From the NCBI GenBank assembly GCA_017417315.1, contig JAFPZK010000030.1, positions 1 through 64,000 on the forward strand: 64,000 nt of DNA. Direction: 5' to 3'. The stretch is from Bacteroidales bacterium (lineage in GTDB: Bacteria > Bacteroidota > Bacteroidia > Bacteroidales > UBA3824). Made by a program: the position numbers and the translations under genes. Every line of letters starts with the position of its first letter. The first letter of the stretch is position 1. The notes under the pieces are model-generated. The model worked only from the letters and a program-made list of their open reading frames with translations, was not told the origin of the DNA and did not search any database. Shown here one piece after another: positions 15,445 through 25,103 of this stretch.

Positions 15445-16848
15445 TTAAGAAAACAACTCATCAGCCGTTACTTCGCCTTGAACAATGCTTGAATTTTTCG
15501 TTTTAGAAACACCGTAAACAGTTATAAATGTGTTAATTATGCCGTAAGTCGTTTTTGTTGACGACATAAAATCCGCCTGACGTTGCCTGAGTTTTGCGGC
15601 ATAGTCGGAAGTGATTTCGTATGGCACGGTAGAAAACTTTATTTCACAAAGGTTAATCAGACGGTCTGCACGTTTGATAACCAAATCTATTTGCGAGTTT
15701 TCGTTGCGCCAAGTGCTTATAGACGTGAGGATTCCCGAAATTTTTAACGCCTCTTTGATTTGTTCGATATGCGTTAAACAAACGGTTTCAAAAGTTATTC
15801 CCTGCCAAGAATTTAATGCAGGACGGTTGATAGAATGTGTCCAAAAATGTTCGTCAACACCCTTGCTGTTTTCCAAAAAACGAAAATAGAAAAGCGTGTA
15901 AAAATCCGTCAAACGGTAAATACAATCGCGGGTGTTGCGACCGAAATAAGCATAACTGCGGATAAAATCGCAAAGTTCAAGATTTTTGAGAATTTTTGAA
16001 AGCGTACCGCCCTGAATTTTAGTTTTTTCGGCAATTTCTCCGCGCGAAAGTCCTGATTTTTTGTCGTTTAAGGCTTTTACAACACTTTCGTAGCTGTCAG
16101 AATTTTTGAAAAGCGCGGGATAAAGTTCCCGAAATTCATGACGGAGTTTGCCCCGTGAATTAAAAAACAGATTATCAACGTTTTGTGCAAAACTCAAATT
16201 GTTGTCCAAAAGGCTCAAATAATACGGCACACCACCCATAACCATATAATTTTGAATAATTTGGTATCTGTCCCAAACAAAATTACGGCTTTGAAGATAT
16301 TCTTCGGTCTCTTTCAGCGTAAAAGGTTTAAGATAAAGTTGCAACGTAACACGGTTATAAAGTCCGCCTTGATTGTTGATAATTTTTTCGTTCATCCACG
16401 AAGTTGCCGAGCCGGAAGCGATAAACACAATATCTTTACGGCGGTTTGCAAACGAGTTCCAAAAGTTTTCCAAAGCGGTAACAAACAATGATTTAGGATT
16501 GTCAATCCAAGGCATTTCGTCAATAAACACAACTTTTTTGCGGCTGCGGTTTTGTTCTAAAACGGTTTCCAAAACATCAAAGGCTTCAAACCAATTATTT
16601 ACAGAAGGCTCAATATTAAACTTGCCGTATTTTTTCAGTGCTTTCGTAAAGTTTTTTAACTGAAATTCTTGCTGCACATTGTGTCCGCCGGTAAAACTAA
16701 ACGCATATTTCCCGTCGAAAAAACTTTCCACGAGAAAAGTTTTACCGATTCTGCGCCGTCCGCAAATCAAAACTAATTCCGATTTGTCGGAAGTCATACA
16801 TTTTTCCAATTCGTCACATTCGTATCCTCTGCCGAAAATTTTTGCCAT
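15445..16848 (-). CDS. AAA-type ATPase with C-terminal DUF234-like nuclease domain
   Basis: A 467-residue ATPase of the archaeal-type ATP_bind_2/DUF234 family, common in anaerobes. Walker A is GRRRIGKT at 30-37, and Walker B VVFIDEMPWID is near 106-116. A winged-helix-like region around 270 (SRGEIAEKTKIQGGTLSKIL) follows. The C-terminal part has an IDLVIKRADRLINLCEIKFS segment near 383-402 that looks like a PD-(D/E)XK core (D...E-x-K). Biological role is unknown; proposals in the literature include mobile or defence functions. A good promoter and two tandem hairpins lie upstream. Confidence 0.85.
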   Translation of the reverse strand: MAKIFGRGYECDELEKCMTSDKSELVLICGRRRIGKTFLVESFFDGKYAFSFTGGHNVQQEFQLKNFTKALKKYGKFNIEPSVNNWFEAFDVLETVLEQNRSRKKVVFIDEMPWIDNPKSLFVTALENFWNSFANRRKDIVFIASGSATSWMNEKIINNQGGLYNRVTLQLYLKPFTLKETEEYLQSRNFVWDRYQIIQNYMVMGGVPYYLSLLDNNLSFAQNVDNLFFNSRGKLRHEFRELYPALFKNSDSYESVVKALNDKKSGLSRGEIAEKTKIQGGTLSKILKNLELCDFIRSYAYFGRNTRDCIYRLTDFYTLFYFRFLENSKGVDEHFWTHSINRPALNSWQGITFETVCLTHIEQIKEALKISGILTSISTWRNENSQIDLVIKRADRLINLCEIKFSTVPYEITSDYAAKLRQRQADFMSSTKTTYGIINTFITVYGVSKTKNSSIVQGEVTADELFS

Positions 16849-16870
16849 AAAATAAATGTTTTAATTTTTG

Positions 16871-16901
16871 CAAATATACGTTTTTTTATTTTTCTGACAA
16901 A
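16871..16901 (-). promoter_or_regulatory. Promoter of the AAA ATPase gene
   Basis: Minus strand TTTG, 19 bases, TATATTTG, about 23 bases before the start codon. Confidence 0.65.
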
Positions 16902-16971
16902 ATTATTTTTACTTAATTTTGAAAAATTTCATTTTAGTTATAATATTGATTATTAATATTTTGCATTTTTT

Positions 16972-17067
16972 ATAACTCCCCATAACTCAACTTTTCTTTG
17001 AGTTATGGGGAATTATAAAAAATTATAACTCCCCATAACTCGACTTTTCTTTGAGTTATGGGGAGAA
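16972..17067. repeat. Two tandem copies of a 53-base unit, each a long hairpin
   Basis: Copy 1 pairs 16978-16990 with 16998-17010 (CCCCATAACTCAA against its exact complement, 7-base loop), and the stem can extend outward with one mismatch. Copy 2 pairs 17031-17043 with 17051-17063; its one difference in the arm (A to G) still allows a G-U pair. Both have the same loop, CTTTTCT. The unit itself contains the repeat ATAACTC twice. The pair lies between the ATPase promoter and the divergent yigZ promoter. The rest of the 16849-17139 gap is AT-rich with nothing else visible. Confidence 0.85.
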
Positions 17068-17084
17068 ATGTTTTTTTGTTTTCA

Positions 17085-17117
17085 TTGTCGTTTTTTTAGA
17101 AAAAAGTTGTATTTTTG
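17085..17117 (+). promoter_or_regulatory. Probable promoter of the YigZ-family gene
   Basis: TTG (17085-17087), 22 bases, TATTTTTG (17110-17117), 22 bases before the chosen ATG at 17140. Confidence 0.5.
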
Positions 17118-17139
17118 TACGAAAATAAAATTGAGAGTT

Positions 17140-17739
17140 ATGGAAAAATCTGACAGTTACATAACAATTTCCGAAAGCGGCGGCGAAGCAGTCTTCAAAG
17201 AGAAGGGTTCAAAGTTTTTGTCCTTTGCTTTTCATATCGAAAGTGAAGACGAGGCGGACGAACTGCGCAAAAAATTCAAGAAAAAATATTACGATGCTAC
17301 TCACGTCGTTTATGCTTTTAGGCTTGGTGCTGAGGGAGAAAAATTTCGCGCCGCTGACGATGGAGAACCGTCCGGCTCGTCAGGACTGCCGGTTTTAAAT
17401 ACCATAAAATCAAAAAATATAACTGACGTTATTGTGTTGGTTGTCAGATATTTCGGCGGAACAAAACTCGGCATTCCGGGGCTAATCGACGCTTATTCCT
17501 CGGCGGCGGCATTAGCATTGGACAACGCAGAAAAACAAGAAAAACTTGTTACCGAAACCATCCGCATAAAAACCTCTTACGCAAATATGAATTTTGTAAT
17601 GCGTATAATCAAGGACAACGATTTAAAAATCATAGAAACCTCCGGCGCAGAATTTTTTGAAATTACGGTTTCGGTCAGAAAAAATATCGTACAGAAAATA
17701 ACAGATTTGTTTAACCAAAACGGAAAAATCACTTTATGA
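17140..17739 (+). CDS. YigZ/IMPACT family protein
   Basis: A 199-residue protein of the YigZ/UPF0029 family. The Impact domain includes VFKEKGSKFLSFAFHI, FRAADDGEPSGSSGLPVL and VRYFGGTKLGIPGLIDAY, a conserved signature. A C-terminal ferredoxin-like DUF1949 domain follows. Eukaryotic IMPACT regulates translation; the bacterial role is not settled. The frame is open 24 codons further upstream, but that stretch contains the promoter, and MEKSDSYITI is a family-like N terminus. Confidence 0.9.
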   Translation: MEKSDSYITISESGGEAVFKEKGSKFLSFAFHIESEDEADELRKKFKKKYYDATHVVYAFRLGAEGEKFRAADDGEPSGSSGLPVLNTIKSKNITDVIVLVVRYFGGTKLGIPGLIDAYSSAAALALDNAEKQEKLVTETIRIKTSYANMNFVMRIIKDNDLKIIETSGAEFFEITVSVRKNIVQKITDLFNQNGKITL

Positions 17740-17803
17740 GTTTTTTTTGAGTTTTTCAAAAACTTTTCATAATTTTACAGCGAAGAATAAAATCTTAAAA
17801 ACT

Positions 17804-18127
17804 ATGGAAACAAAAGTAAAAAGTTCAGTAATGCGTTGTTGGGAATTGGCAAAGGACTTGAACAACAGCGAAAAATTTGAGCTCAGTTTTATGCTTATGG
17901 AAAGTATAAAATCAGCATTTACTGCGTCAAAACAAGATGATGAGTTTGATATTGAGGATTATGAGAAAAACCTCCGTCCATATACAATGGACGAAATCAA
18001 TGCCATCATCGACGAGGCAGAAGCCGATATTGCGGCCGGACGTATGATTCCTGACGAAGAGGCATGGAATGAAGAGGAATTGGCGTTAATGGGAAAAGAT
18101 GAACCTGATTTGGCAATGGCTGTATGA
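17804..18127 (+). CDS. Antitoxin of a ParE/RelE-type toxin-antitoxin pair
   Basis: Small acidic protein of 107 residues beginning METKVKSSVMRCWELAKDL; the track of open codons continues 19 further upstream but has no support. It is helical throughout, with an acidic C-terminal tail (IIDEAEADIAAG, EEAWNEEELALMG) as expected for a toxin-wrapping antitoxin. No clear DNA-binding motif is recognisable. It overlaps the toxin gene by 4 bases (ATGA), the usual antitoxin-first order. The assignment rests mainly on the partner. Confidence 0.7.
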   Translation: METKVKSSVMRCWELAKDLNNSEKFELSFMLMESIKSAFTASKQDDEFDIEDYEKNLRPYTMDEINAIIDEAEADIAAGRMIPDEEAWNEEELALMGKDEPDLAMAV

Positions 18128-18435
18128 AAGTAAGATGGAAGTCAGATGCAATACAATCAAGACGGCAAATTTCCAAATACATCTACAAAAATTTTGGCGA
18201 AACTGCTTTGAAAGATTTTTTGCAAGAAATTGATAGGATAGTTAAATTAATAAAGAGTAATCCGGCAATCGCACGTATTGACCCTTTATTTGCTGACCGT
18301 GTAAATACATATCGGAGTATCATAGTCAACAGACTAAGTAAATTGGTTTATCGCATAGATGACGATGTTATCAATATTGTTGCCTTTTGGGACTGCCGTA
18401 AAGAACCGATTAATCAAGCCTCACAAGTAAAATAG
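18124..18435 (+). CDS. ParE/RelE-superfamily toxin
   Basis: Basic protein of 103 residues with the ParE-type pattern: KVRWKSDAIQSRRQISKYIYKNFGE at the N terminus, ending in the strand pair SKLVYRIDDDVINIVAFWDCRKEP. The R...Y/V..I...VDIV-like end is typical of RelE/ParE plasmid stabilisation proteins. ParE members poison gyrase and RelE members cut mRNA on ribosomes; I cannot decide between them. It is translationally coupled to the antitoxin gene. Confidence 0.82.
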   Translation: MKVRWKSDAIQSRRQISKYIYKNFGETALKDFLQEIDRIVKLIKSNPAIARIDPLFADRVNTYRSIIVNRLSKLVYRIDDDVINIVAFWDCRKEPINQASQVK

Positions 18436-18440
18436 AAAAT

Positions 18441-18884
18441 ATGAGTTTTTTTAAAGAACTTATTTCGCTTACAGCAAAAACCGATGATGTTAAGACAAAA
18501 TATAAAGCGTTACTTTTTGCGATAATCTCAGCGGTTTTATATTTTTCGCTTTGTCAACCGCCTAATCTTAAAGCACATAAGCATTTTACGGTGTGTATTT
18601 TTCACAATTTGACGGGCTATCCGTGTCCCGCTTGCGGCACAATCAGGGGCTTGAAACTGTTTTTTCATTTTGATTTTTTTCAAGCCTTGATGATGAATCC
18701 GCTGTCGGTAATTGTAGGCAGTTTTTTGATTATCAGCCTTTTATGGATAATTTACGACTTAATCGCAAAAAAACAAACCTTTTATAAAACCGTTTATTTT
18801 ATAAAAGTGCCGTGGTACGTAATTGTGTTTTTTGCACTTTTGACGGCAGCAAACTGGTACTGGAATATTGAAAAGGGGTTATAA
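18441..18884 (+). CDS. DUF2752 membrane protein
   Basis: A 147-residue membrane protein with three hydrophobic segments (about 24-40, 80-105 and 122-140). The DUF2752 signature HNLTGYPCPACGTIRG lies near 54-69, with the two cysteines and the following arginine conserved in the family. No function is known. It starts 5 bases after the toxin stop but need not be related to it. Confidence 0.85.
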   Translation: MSFFKELISLTAKTDDVKTKYKALLFAIISAVLYFSLCQPPNLKAHKHFTVCIFHNLTGYPCPACGTIRGLKLFFHFDFFQALMMNPLSVIVGSFLIISLLWIIYDLIAKKQTFYKTVYFIKVPWYVIVFFALLTAANWYWNIEKGL

Positions 18885-18920
18885 AAAAAGCGGTTCGCTC
18901 CTCAAAAAGAAACAAACCGC
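18883..18920 (-). terminator. Intrinsic terminator of the 18950-19288 gene
   Basis: On the minus strand a 12-pair stem with several G-U pairs (18920-18909 with 18901-18890) is followed by seven T (18889-18883). It sits between two convergent genes and overlaps the stop of the DUF2752 gene. Confidence 0.7.
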
Positions 18921-18949
18921 ACAAAACAAATGAAAAAATTAATCATTCT

Positions 18950-19288
18950 TTACATATTGATTTTAGAAAACATATCGCCGAATAACGGCAATTTTGCTAT
19001 TTTCTTTTTGCTAACGTTAACAAGACCCATAATTGCCAAGATAACACAGAACAAAGATATTAACGAAAATAACATTGCTATCGCACCGCTACCGACAAGT
19101 GATCTGATAAAAGTAGCAAGAACTTCTACAATCAAAAGTCCCATACCTTGTTTAATATGACAATCTATAAATTCATCTCTTGCTTCTTTTTTTACGGTCA
19201 AGAGCGGAACTAAAATCAGTATTCCCAAATAGCACAAATATCCTTTGGTCTGATACGGAGAATCAACAATTTTAACTTCTTCTTCCAT
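18950..19288 (-). CDS. DUF4870-like small membrane protein
   Basis: A 112-residue protein starting at MEEEVKIVDSPYQTKG. It has hydrophobic segments near 16-34, 50-66 and 68-92, the central helices being short and close together as in DUF4870/Tic20-like proteins. The pattern DEFIDCHIKQGMGLLIVE resembles the FxxxHxxQ core of that family. It ends KKKIAKLPLFGDMF, also typical. Function is unknown. The frame extends 9 codons further upstream, but the ATG chosen gives the family-like N terminus. Confidence 0.65.
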   Translation of the reverse strand: MEEEVKIVDSPYQTKGYLCYLGILILVPLLTVKKEARDEFIDCHIKQGMGLLIVEVLATFIRSLVGSGAIAMLFSLISLFCVILAIMGLVNVSKKKIAKLPLFGDMFSKINM

Positions 19289-19463
19289 AGTTAATAATTT
19301 TTTTTGATTAAACAATAATTAATATCACCGCAAATAAACGAACAAAAATTGAATTTTGCAAATTTTTTTATAGTTTTCACCGAAAATTAACTATTTGTTA
19401 AGCAGTATACTATCTGCAAAAAAAATTAAGCAAAACATAACATAATAATTTTTAAATATTTAC

Positions 19464-19471
19464 TAACTTTG
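19464..19471 (+). promoter_or_regulatory. -7 element (TAACTTTG) before typA
   Basis: TAACTTTG lies 25 bases before the typA ATG. No clear -33 TTTG is seen at the usual distance. Confidence 0.5.
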
Positions 19472-19495
19472 CCGCTTGAAAAAAATATCAGAAAA

Positions 19496-21304
19496 ATGCA
19501 ACAGGACATCAGAAATATTGCGATTATCGCTCACGTTGACCATGGTAAAACCACATTGGTTGACAGAATTTTGCACCAATCACATCTTTTTAGAGAGAAT
19601 CAAGAGGTTCAGGATTTGATTCTTGACAACAACGACCTCGAAAGGGAACGCGGTATAACCATTCTTTCAAAAAACGTTTCCGTTAGATACAAAGGCGTGA
19701 AAATCAACATTATAGACACTCCGGGCCACTCGGATTTCGGCGGTGAAGTTGAGAGAGTTTTAAACATGGCTGACGGCGTTATCCTTCTTGTTGACGCTTT
19801 TGAAGGTCCGATGCCGCAGACAAGATTCGTTCTTCAAAAGGCTATCGAATTAAAACTCAAACCGATAGTTGTCGTTAACAAAGTTGACAAACCTAACTGT
19901 ACGCCCGAACAGGTTTACGAACAGGTTTTTGACTTGATGTTTTCGTTGGAGGCAAGCGAAGAGCAGTTGGATTTCCCCGTTGCATACGGAAGTTCAAAAG
20001 CAGGTTGGATGGGACCCGATTGGAAAACTCCGACACAAGATGTTTCTTACCTTTTGGACTTGATTATCAAACACATACCCGCTCCGAAAGTTGTTGAAGG
20101 TCCGCTTCAAATGCAAATTAGTTCTCTTGACTATTCGTCATATCAAGGCAGAATTGCAATCGGAAGAATTTACAGAGGTTCAATAAAACCGGGTCAGAGC
20201 GTAGCCGTTATGAAAGCAGACGGCAAAATCGAGCGTTCAACCGTTAAAGAACTTTACACTTTTGAAGGTTTGGGAAAAGAAAAATCAAAGCAAGAACTTT
20301 ATTGCGGTGAAATCTGCGCTATTTTGGGTCTTGACAATTTTGACATCGGCGACACCGTTGCCGACCCTGAAAACCCCGAAGAATTAAAGCGTATTCACGT
20401 TGACGAGCCTACAATGAGTATGCTTTTCACCATCAATAATTCACCGTTTTTCGGCAAAGAAGGTAAATTTGTAACGTCAAGACACCTTCGCGAAAGACTT
20501 TTCAAAGAGACGGAAAAGAACTTGGCTTTGAGAATCGAGGAAACCGATTCGCCTGAAAAATTGCAGGTTTTTGGTCGCGGTATTCTTCACTTGGCGGTTT
20601 TGGTTGAAACCATGCGCCGTGAAGGTTACGAACTTCAACTCGGTCAGCCTAAGGTAATTATAAAAGAAATTGACGGCGTAAAATACGAGCCGATAGAACT
20701 CCTTACCGTTGAAGTGCCGGAGACATTTTCGTCAAGGGTTATCGACCTTGTTCAAAGACGCAAAGGCGACATTTTGAATATCGAAACCAAAGATGACAGA
20801 GTTTTCTTAGAGTTCAACATTCCGTCAAGAGGCATTATCGGTTTAACGAACCCGATTTTGACGGCAACCGAAGGCGAAGCGATAATTTCGCACCGTTTCA
20901 AAGATTTTGAACCGTGGAGAGGCGAACTTTCACGCGAGAGAAACGGCTCGTTAATCGCCAAAGAAACAGGTACTGCCGTTCCGTATTCGATTAACAACCT
21001 TCAAAGTCGCGGCAAATTTTTCATTTCTCCGGGCGACGAGGTTTATACGGGACAGATTATCGGCGAGACAACCCGTCAGGACGACATTGTCGTAAACGTT
21101 ACCGTAACGAAAAAACTTACGAATATGCGTGCTGCCGGCAGCGATGACAAAATCATCATCGAACCCGCAACGGTTATGTCTTTGGAAGAAAACATGGAGT
21201 ACATCAACGATGACGAATACGTTGAAGTAACGCCGAAGTCAATCCGTCTTAGAAAAATTATTCTTGACGAAATCGAAAGGAAACGCGCTTCAAGAGCAGA
21301 ATAA
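19496..21304 (+). CDS. typA: Translational GTPase TypA/BipA
   Basis: Ribosome-binding GTPase of the EF-G/LepA superfamily, involved in 50S assembly and stress adaptation. The G1 motif AHVDHGKTT lies near residues 12-20, then the switch region RERGITI, G3 [16 protein letters not shown] and G4 NKVDKP. The C-terminal BipA-specific domain includes [19 protein letters not shown]. The ATG at 19496 is preferred over the TTG at 19469, which would lie inside the promoter element. 602 residues is the normal length. Confidence 0.96.
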   Translation: MQQDIRNIAIIAHVDHGKTTLVDRILHQSHLFRENQEVQDLILDNNDLERERGITILSKNVSVRYKGVKINIIDTPGHSDFGGEVERVLNMADGVILLVDAFEGPMPQTRFVLQKAIELKLKPIVVVNKVDKPNCTPEQVYEQVFDLMFSLEASEEQLDFPVAYGSSKAGWMGPDWKTPTQDVSYLLDLIIKHIPAPKVVEGPLQMQISSLDYSSYQGRIAIGRIYRGSIKPGQSVAVMKADGKIERSTVKELYTFEGLGKEKSKQELYCGEICAILGLDNFDIGDTVADPENPEELKRIHVDEPTMSMLFTINNSPFFGKEGKFVTSRHLRERLFKETEKNLALRIEETDSPEKLQVFGRGILHLAVLVETMRREGYELQLGQPKVIIKEIDGVKYEPIELLTVEVPETFSSRVIDLVQRRKGDILNIETKDDRVFLEFNIPSRGIIGLTNPILTATEGEAIISHRFKDFEPWRGELSRERNGSLIAKETGTAVPYSINNLQSRGKFFISPGDEVYTGQIIGETTRQDDIVVNVTVTKKLTNMRAAGSDDKIIIEPATVMSLEENMEYINDDEYVEVTPKSIRLRKIILDEIERKRASRAE

Positions 21305-21332
21305 AATTTTAACAAACATTCAAGGCGGCGGA

Positions 21333-22457
21333 TTACACGCAATTTCCTTTTGTAATTACTCCGCTGCCGAATTTATCTCTTAAATTATCAATCGTGCGGT
21401 TGAGTTTATCCTTTTTGGGATTATAAGAAAAAATATCGTTTTGAGCCTCGGCATTTGAAATGTTAAGCCTCAAACCGATTAATCTCAACGCCTGACCTTG
21501 ATACATATTTTTAAAAAGCATTAATGCGGTTTCTGCCAAAGTATCGGTAAAATCCGTCGGCGAAACCGCTTTTTGTTTTTCCTTCGTCTGAAATGTCGGA
21601 AACTTTATTTTCACCGCAACGGCTGTGCATTTCTTGTTTTGTTTTCTTAGGCGGTATGACAAAATATCAGCCATAAAAAGCAATGTATCTTGCAAATAAG
21701 TTTGGTCATAAATATCGGTTTCAAAAGTTGTTTCGGTGCTGAGACTTTTCGGATCTCTTTCGGGTACAACTTTTGAAGAGTCTATGCCGTTTGCTTTCAG
21801 CCACAAAATATCCGCCGAGGGACGGAACTCACGGATAAAAAGTCCGCGAGGAAATTCCCGCAAATCTTTTATCGTTTTTATGCCTAACGTTTTGAGCCTC
21901 GGCATCATAGCATCGCCGACACCGGGGATTTTTTCAACCGGCAACGGGTCTAAAAACTCTTGAACTCTGTCCTGAGGAATAAAAAGTTCACCCATAGGCT
22001 TGGCTCTTCCCGAAGCAATTTTCGCAACGGTTCTGTTAACCGAAAGTCCGAAAGAAATCGGCAGCCCGGTTTCGTTAATTATTTTCATTCTTAAATCGTG
22101 CGACCATTTAAGCACGTCAAAATACTTATCCATTCCCGATAAATCAATAAAAAACTCGTCAATCGACATTTGCTGATAAAGCGGCGCATTGTCTTTGACA
22201 ATTTGCGTAACTAATTGAGAATAGTGCATATAGTTTTTCCTGTCGCCGGCAATGACTATTGCGTTTGGACAAAGCCTCATAGCCGTCTGCATTGACATTC
22301 CCGAATGAACGCCGTATTTTCTGACTTCATAACTTGCCGTAGAGACAACGCTCCGCTCCGACAAACCGCCGCAAATCACGGGTTTGCCTACAAGTTCGGG
22401 GTTCAAAAGCCGCTCCACCGAAACAAAAAACGTATCAAGGTCAAGATGAAGAATCAT
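21333..22457 (-). CDS. dinB: DNA polymerase IV (Y family)
   Basis: Error-prone lesion-bypass polymerase. The active site is seen in MILHLDLDTFFVSVE at the N terminus and SIDEFFIDLSG near 103-113, with two catalytic carboxylates in each half of the palm. The helix-hairpin-helix thumb region contains KIPGVGDAMMPRLKTLGI. The frame continues 11 codons upstream, but MILHLDLDTFF is the family start, giving 374 residues. The C-terminal end lacks an evident clamp-binding motif. Convergent with typA. Confidence 0.95.
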   Translation of the reverse strand: MILHLDLDTFFVSVERLLNPELVGKPVICGGLSERSVVSTASYEVRKYGVHSGMSMQTAMRLCPNAIVIAGDRKNYMHYSQLVTQIVKDNAPLYQQMSIDEFFIDLSGMDKYFDVLKWSHDLRMKIINETGLPISFGLSVNRTVAKIASGRAKPMGELFIPQDRVQEFLDPLPVEKIPGVGDAMMPRLKTLGIKTIKDLREFPRGLFIREFRPSADILWLKANGIDSSKVVPERDPKSLSTETTFETDIYDQTYLQDTLLFMADILSYRLRKQNKKCTAVAVKIKFPTFQTKEKQKAVSPTDFTDTLAETALMLFKNMYQGQALRLIGLRLNISNAEAQNDIFSYNPKKDKLNRTIDNLRDKFGSGVITKGNCV

Positions 22458-22510
22458 AATTTTTTTTGCAATGTTATAAAAAAAATACAAAACTACAAAT
22501 AAAAATTTTA

Positions 22511-22541
22511 TTTGTTTAAAGGCAAAATTATTTTAACTTTG
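22511..22541 (+). promoter_or_regulatory. Promoter of the deoxysugar cassette
   Basis: TTTG (22511-22514), 19 bases, TAACTTTG (22534-22541), 36 bases before the first gene. It is an exact consensus match. Confidence 0.7.
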
Positions 22542-22576
22542 CAGTTTTAACAAGCAAAAACCAAAGTCAAAAAAAC

Positions 22577-23947
22577 ATGATAATTAGATCACTTACTACA
22601 AACTATAACCCCTTTAACTCAACGGACGAGATACGTGAGTGGATAAAACGGCGCAATCGTGAAGTAACGGTTGATGTCAGGCAGATTCCGTTTAGTGAGA
22701 TGAAGAATTGGCACAGCGCCTCTGACGGAAGCCTTCATCACGACAGCGGAAAGTTTTTTTCCATAGTGGGTATTGACGTAAAAACTGACTACGGAACCAA
22801 CAATCATTGGCGGCAACCCATTATCAATCAGTCTGAGGTCGGGTATCTCGGTATCCTGACAAAGGTGATTGACGGTGTCTTGTATTGTCTGATGCAAGCC
22901 AAAATAGAACCCGGTAACGTAAATTGCGTACAAATAAGTCCGACACTTCAAGCCACCAAAAGCAATTATTCTCGCGTACATTCAGGCAAAAGTCCGAACT
23001 ATTTGGAATATTTCGTCAACGCAAAACCTGAAAATATTATTCTTGACCAACTTCAAAGCGAACAAGGTGCGCGTTTTTTACGCAAGCGGAATAGAAATAT
23101 TATCATCAAAGTAGATGAAGACGTACCTCTTTTGCCTGATTTTTGTTGGATGACACTCGGTCAAATCAAAGAATTGATGCGCGAAAACAATATGGTGAAT
23201 ATGGACACAAGAACCGTATTGTCGGGCTTAAAGATAAGTGATTATGTAACACCTCTTGACGGTCTTAACGGAATGTCAGACTTAGGGCGTGGCTTAATTC
23301 TATCTTCCGTTACCAATCATAATTACATTGCCATTCAAGACCACTTGTCTTGGCTAACGTCCCTGAAATCCAAATATGATTTGGTTGTTACGCCTTGTGC
23401 CGTTAACGATATGCCGGGCTGGACAAAAACTGATACGGAAATAGCCAGAGAAGACGGAAAATATTTCAAAATAATAGGTGTTAACGTGAGCATTTCTAAC
23501 CGGGAGGTGGCATCTTGGTGTCAGCCTTTGGTTCAGCCGATGCAACAGGGCATTTGTGCTTTTATTATTAAAAAGATAAACGGTGTTTATCACTTTCTTA
23601 TACAAGCAAAATTAGAGTGCGGCAATTTTGACGTTATGGAACTTGCGCCGACGGTACAATGTCTGACCGACAAAATCGCTTACCACGATGCGCCTGACTT
23701 TTACTATTATGTCGTAAATGCACGTCCTGAACAAGTCTTATTTGACACTTGGCAAAGCGAAGAAGGCGGCAGATTTTATCACGAACAAAACCGGAATCTG
23801 ATAATAGAGGCTGATGATAATTTTCCGCTTGAACTGCCGCCGCGTTATACTTGGATGACTTTACGTCAGATTTATAAGTTTTTGCGTTTTAACAATTATC
23901 TGAACATACAAGCACGCAGTTTGATTTCTGCGTTAAACTATAAATGA
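22577..23947 (+). CDS. NDP-hexose 2,3-dehydratase
   Basis: Family of EvaA/TylX3/SpnO-type enzymes that remove the C2 hydroxyl of NDP-4-keto-6-deoxyhexoses in deoxysugar synthesis. The 456-residue protein is an internal duplication, as in known members. FFSIVGIDV...WRQPI...LMQAK in the first half matches FFKIIGVNV...WCQPLVQP...LIQAK in the second. Each half ends with WMTLxQI (residues about 193 and 425). It is followed by an aminotransferase gene (4-base overlap) and a Gfo/Idh/MocA oxidoreductase, which together form a plausible pathway. Confidence 0.88.
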   Translation: MIIRSLTTNYNPFNSTDEIREWIKRRNREVTVDVRQIPFSEMKNWHSASDGSLHHDSGKFFSIVGIDVKTDYGTNNHWRQPIINQSEVGYLGILTKVIDGVLYCLMQAKIEPGNVNCVQISPTLQATKSNYSRVHSGKSPNYLEYFVNAKPENIILDQLQSEQGARFLRKRNRNIIIKVDEDVPLLPDFCWMTLGQIKELMRENNMVNMDTRTVLSGLKISDYVTPLDGLNGMSDLGRGLILSSVTNHNYIAIQDHLSWLTSLKSKYDLVVTPCAVNDMPGWTKTDTEIAREDGKYFKIIGVNVSISNREVASWCQPLVQPMQQGICAFIIKKINGVYHFLIQAKLECGNFDVMELAPTVQCLTDKIAYHDAPDFYYYVVNARPEQVLFDTWQSEEGGRFYHEQNRNLIIEADDNFPLELPPRYTWMTLRQIYKFLRFNNYLNIQARSLISALNYK

Positions 23948-23955
23948 GAAAAAAT

Positions 23956-25101
23956 ATGAGAATACCATTCAACAAACCGTACCTTACGGGAGACGAAGAA
24001 AAATATATGATTGACGCTCTGAAATCAGGTCAGGTATGCGGCAATCACACTTATTGCAAAAAAAATCTCGCGCTGATGAAAGAAAAATACGGTTATGACA
24101 GTGCTTTTCTTTGTCCGTCAGGGACAGCCGCTCTTGAAATGGGTGTTGTTTTGGCGGATTTAAAACCCGGCGACGAAGTTATTCTTCCGTCATATACTTT
24201 TAGTTCAACGGTCAACGCGGTAGTACTTTTCGGCGGCGTTCCTATTTTTTGCGAGGTTGACCCGAAAACTATGAACATCGACTACACCAAAATTGAGGCT
24301 TTGATTACGCCGAAGACCAAGATGATTATCCCTATTGATTATGCAGGCGTACCGTGCGATATTGATGAAATCATGGAAATTGCTCTACGCCATAATCTGA
24401 TTGTGTTTCAGGATTGCGCACAGTCTTACGGCAGTTATTATAAAGGTGTACCGTCAGGCAAAAAAGCACATATCGCGGCGTTTTCGTTTCACGAGTCAAA
24501 AAATTACAGTGCCGGTGAAGGCGGTTTGCTGTTGAACAACGTTCCCGAATGGCATCTTAGAGCCACTTTCCTTCAAGAAAAAGGTACAGACCGCAGCCTT
24601 GTGATTAACGGTCAGAAAAACAAATACAGTTGGGTTGACAAAGGTTCAAGTTATCTGCTTTCCGATGTTTTGGCGGCAATGCTTTATGCGCAACTCGAAC
24701 ACGAAGAAGAAATCAAGGCAAAGCGCGGAAAACTCACCGAGGCTTATCAAAACTTGTTTGCTCCATACGCTGAAAAAGGTATTATCGGTGTATTTCAGCC
24801 CAAAGAATACGTACAGTTGAACCATCATGCTTATTGGGCGGTTTTTCCGACAGTTGAAGCCCGTGCAACCTTTATGAGCAGGCTGAAAGAAAAGGAAATT
24901 TACGTGTATATCGGTTATATGCCGCTTCACTCTTCTCCTTACGGATTGCGTTTGGGTTATAAGCCCGAAAGTCTTCCTTTAACGGAAGATTTGAGTAACC
25001 GTATCGTGCGTTTACCTTTCTACACTTCAATGGCAGATGAAGGGCTTGACTACACAATCGAAAATATGAAAAAAGTTCTCATAGAAATGTACGGTTTCTG
25101 A
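23956..25101 (+). CDS. DegT/WecE-type sugar aminotransferase
   Basis: PLP-dependent transaminase that should put an amino group on C4 of a nucleotide-linked 4-keto sugar. Most like dTDP-4-amino-4,6-dideoxygalactose transaminase: SFHESKNYSAGEGG contains the PLP-binding lysine (residue 182 from this start) and matches the WecE pattern. Conserved LCPSGTAALEMG and DCAQSYGS are present. I start at MRIPFNKPYLTG, the usual family N terminus. An ATG four codons earlier overlaps the previous stop and could also be used. Confidence 0.88.
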   Translation: MRIPFNKPYLTGDEEKYMIDALKSGQVCGNHTYCKKNLALMKEKYGYDSAFLCPSGTAALEMGVVLADLKPGDEVILPSYTFSSTVNAVVLFGGVPIFCEVDPKTMNIDYTKIEALITPKTKMIIPIDYAGVPCDIDEIMEIALRHNLIVFQDCAQSYGSYYKGVPSGKKAHIAAFSFHESKNYSAGEGGLLLNNVPEWHLRATFLQEKGTDRSLVINGQKNKYSWVDKGSSYLLSDVLAAMLYAQLEHEEEIKAKRGKLTEAYQNLFAPYAEKGIIGVFQPKEYVQLNHHAYWAVFPTVEARATFMSRLKEKEIYVYIGYMPLHSSPYGLRLGYKPESLPLTEDLSNRIVRLPFYTSMADEGLDYTIENMKKVLIEMYGF

Positions 25102-25103
25102 TT

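Noticed and set aside
18930..19160. 76-codon plus-strand frame beginning with a hydrophobic stretch
   Set aside because: It is antisense to the DUF4870-like membrane protein, whose own terminator and sequence pattern are convincing.
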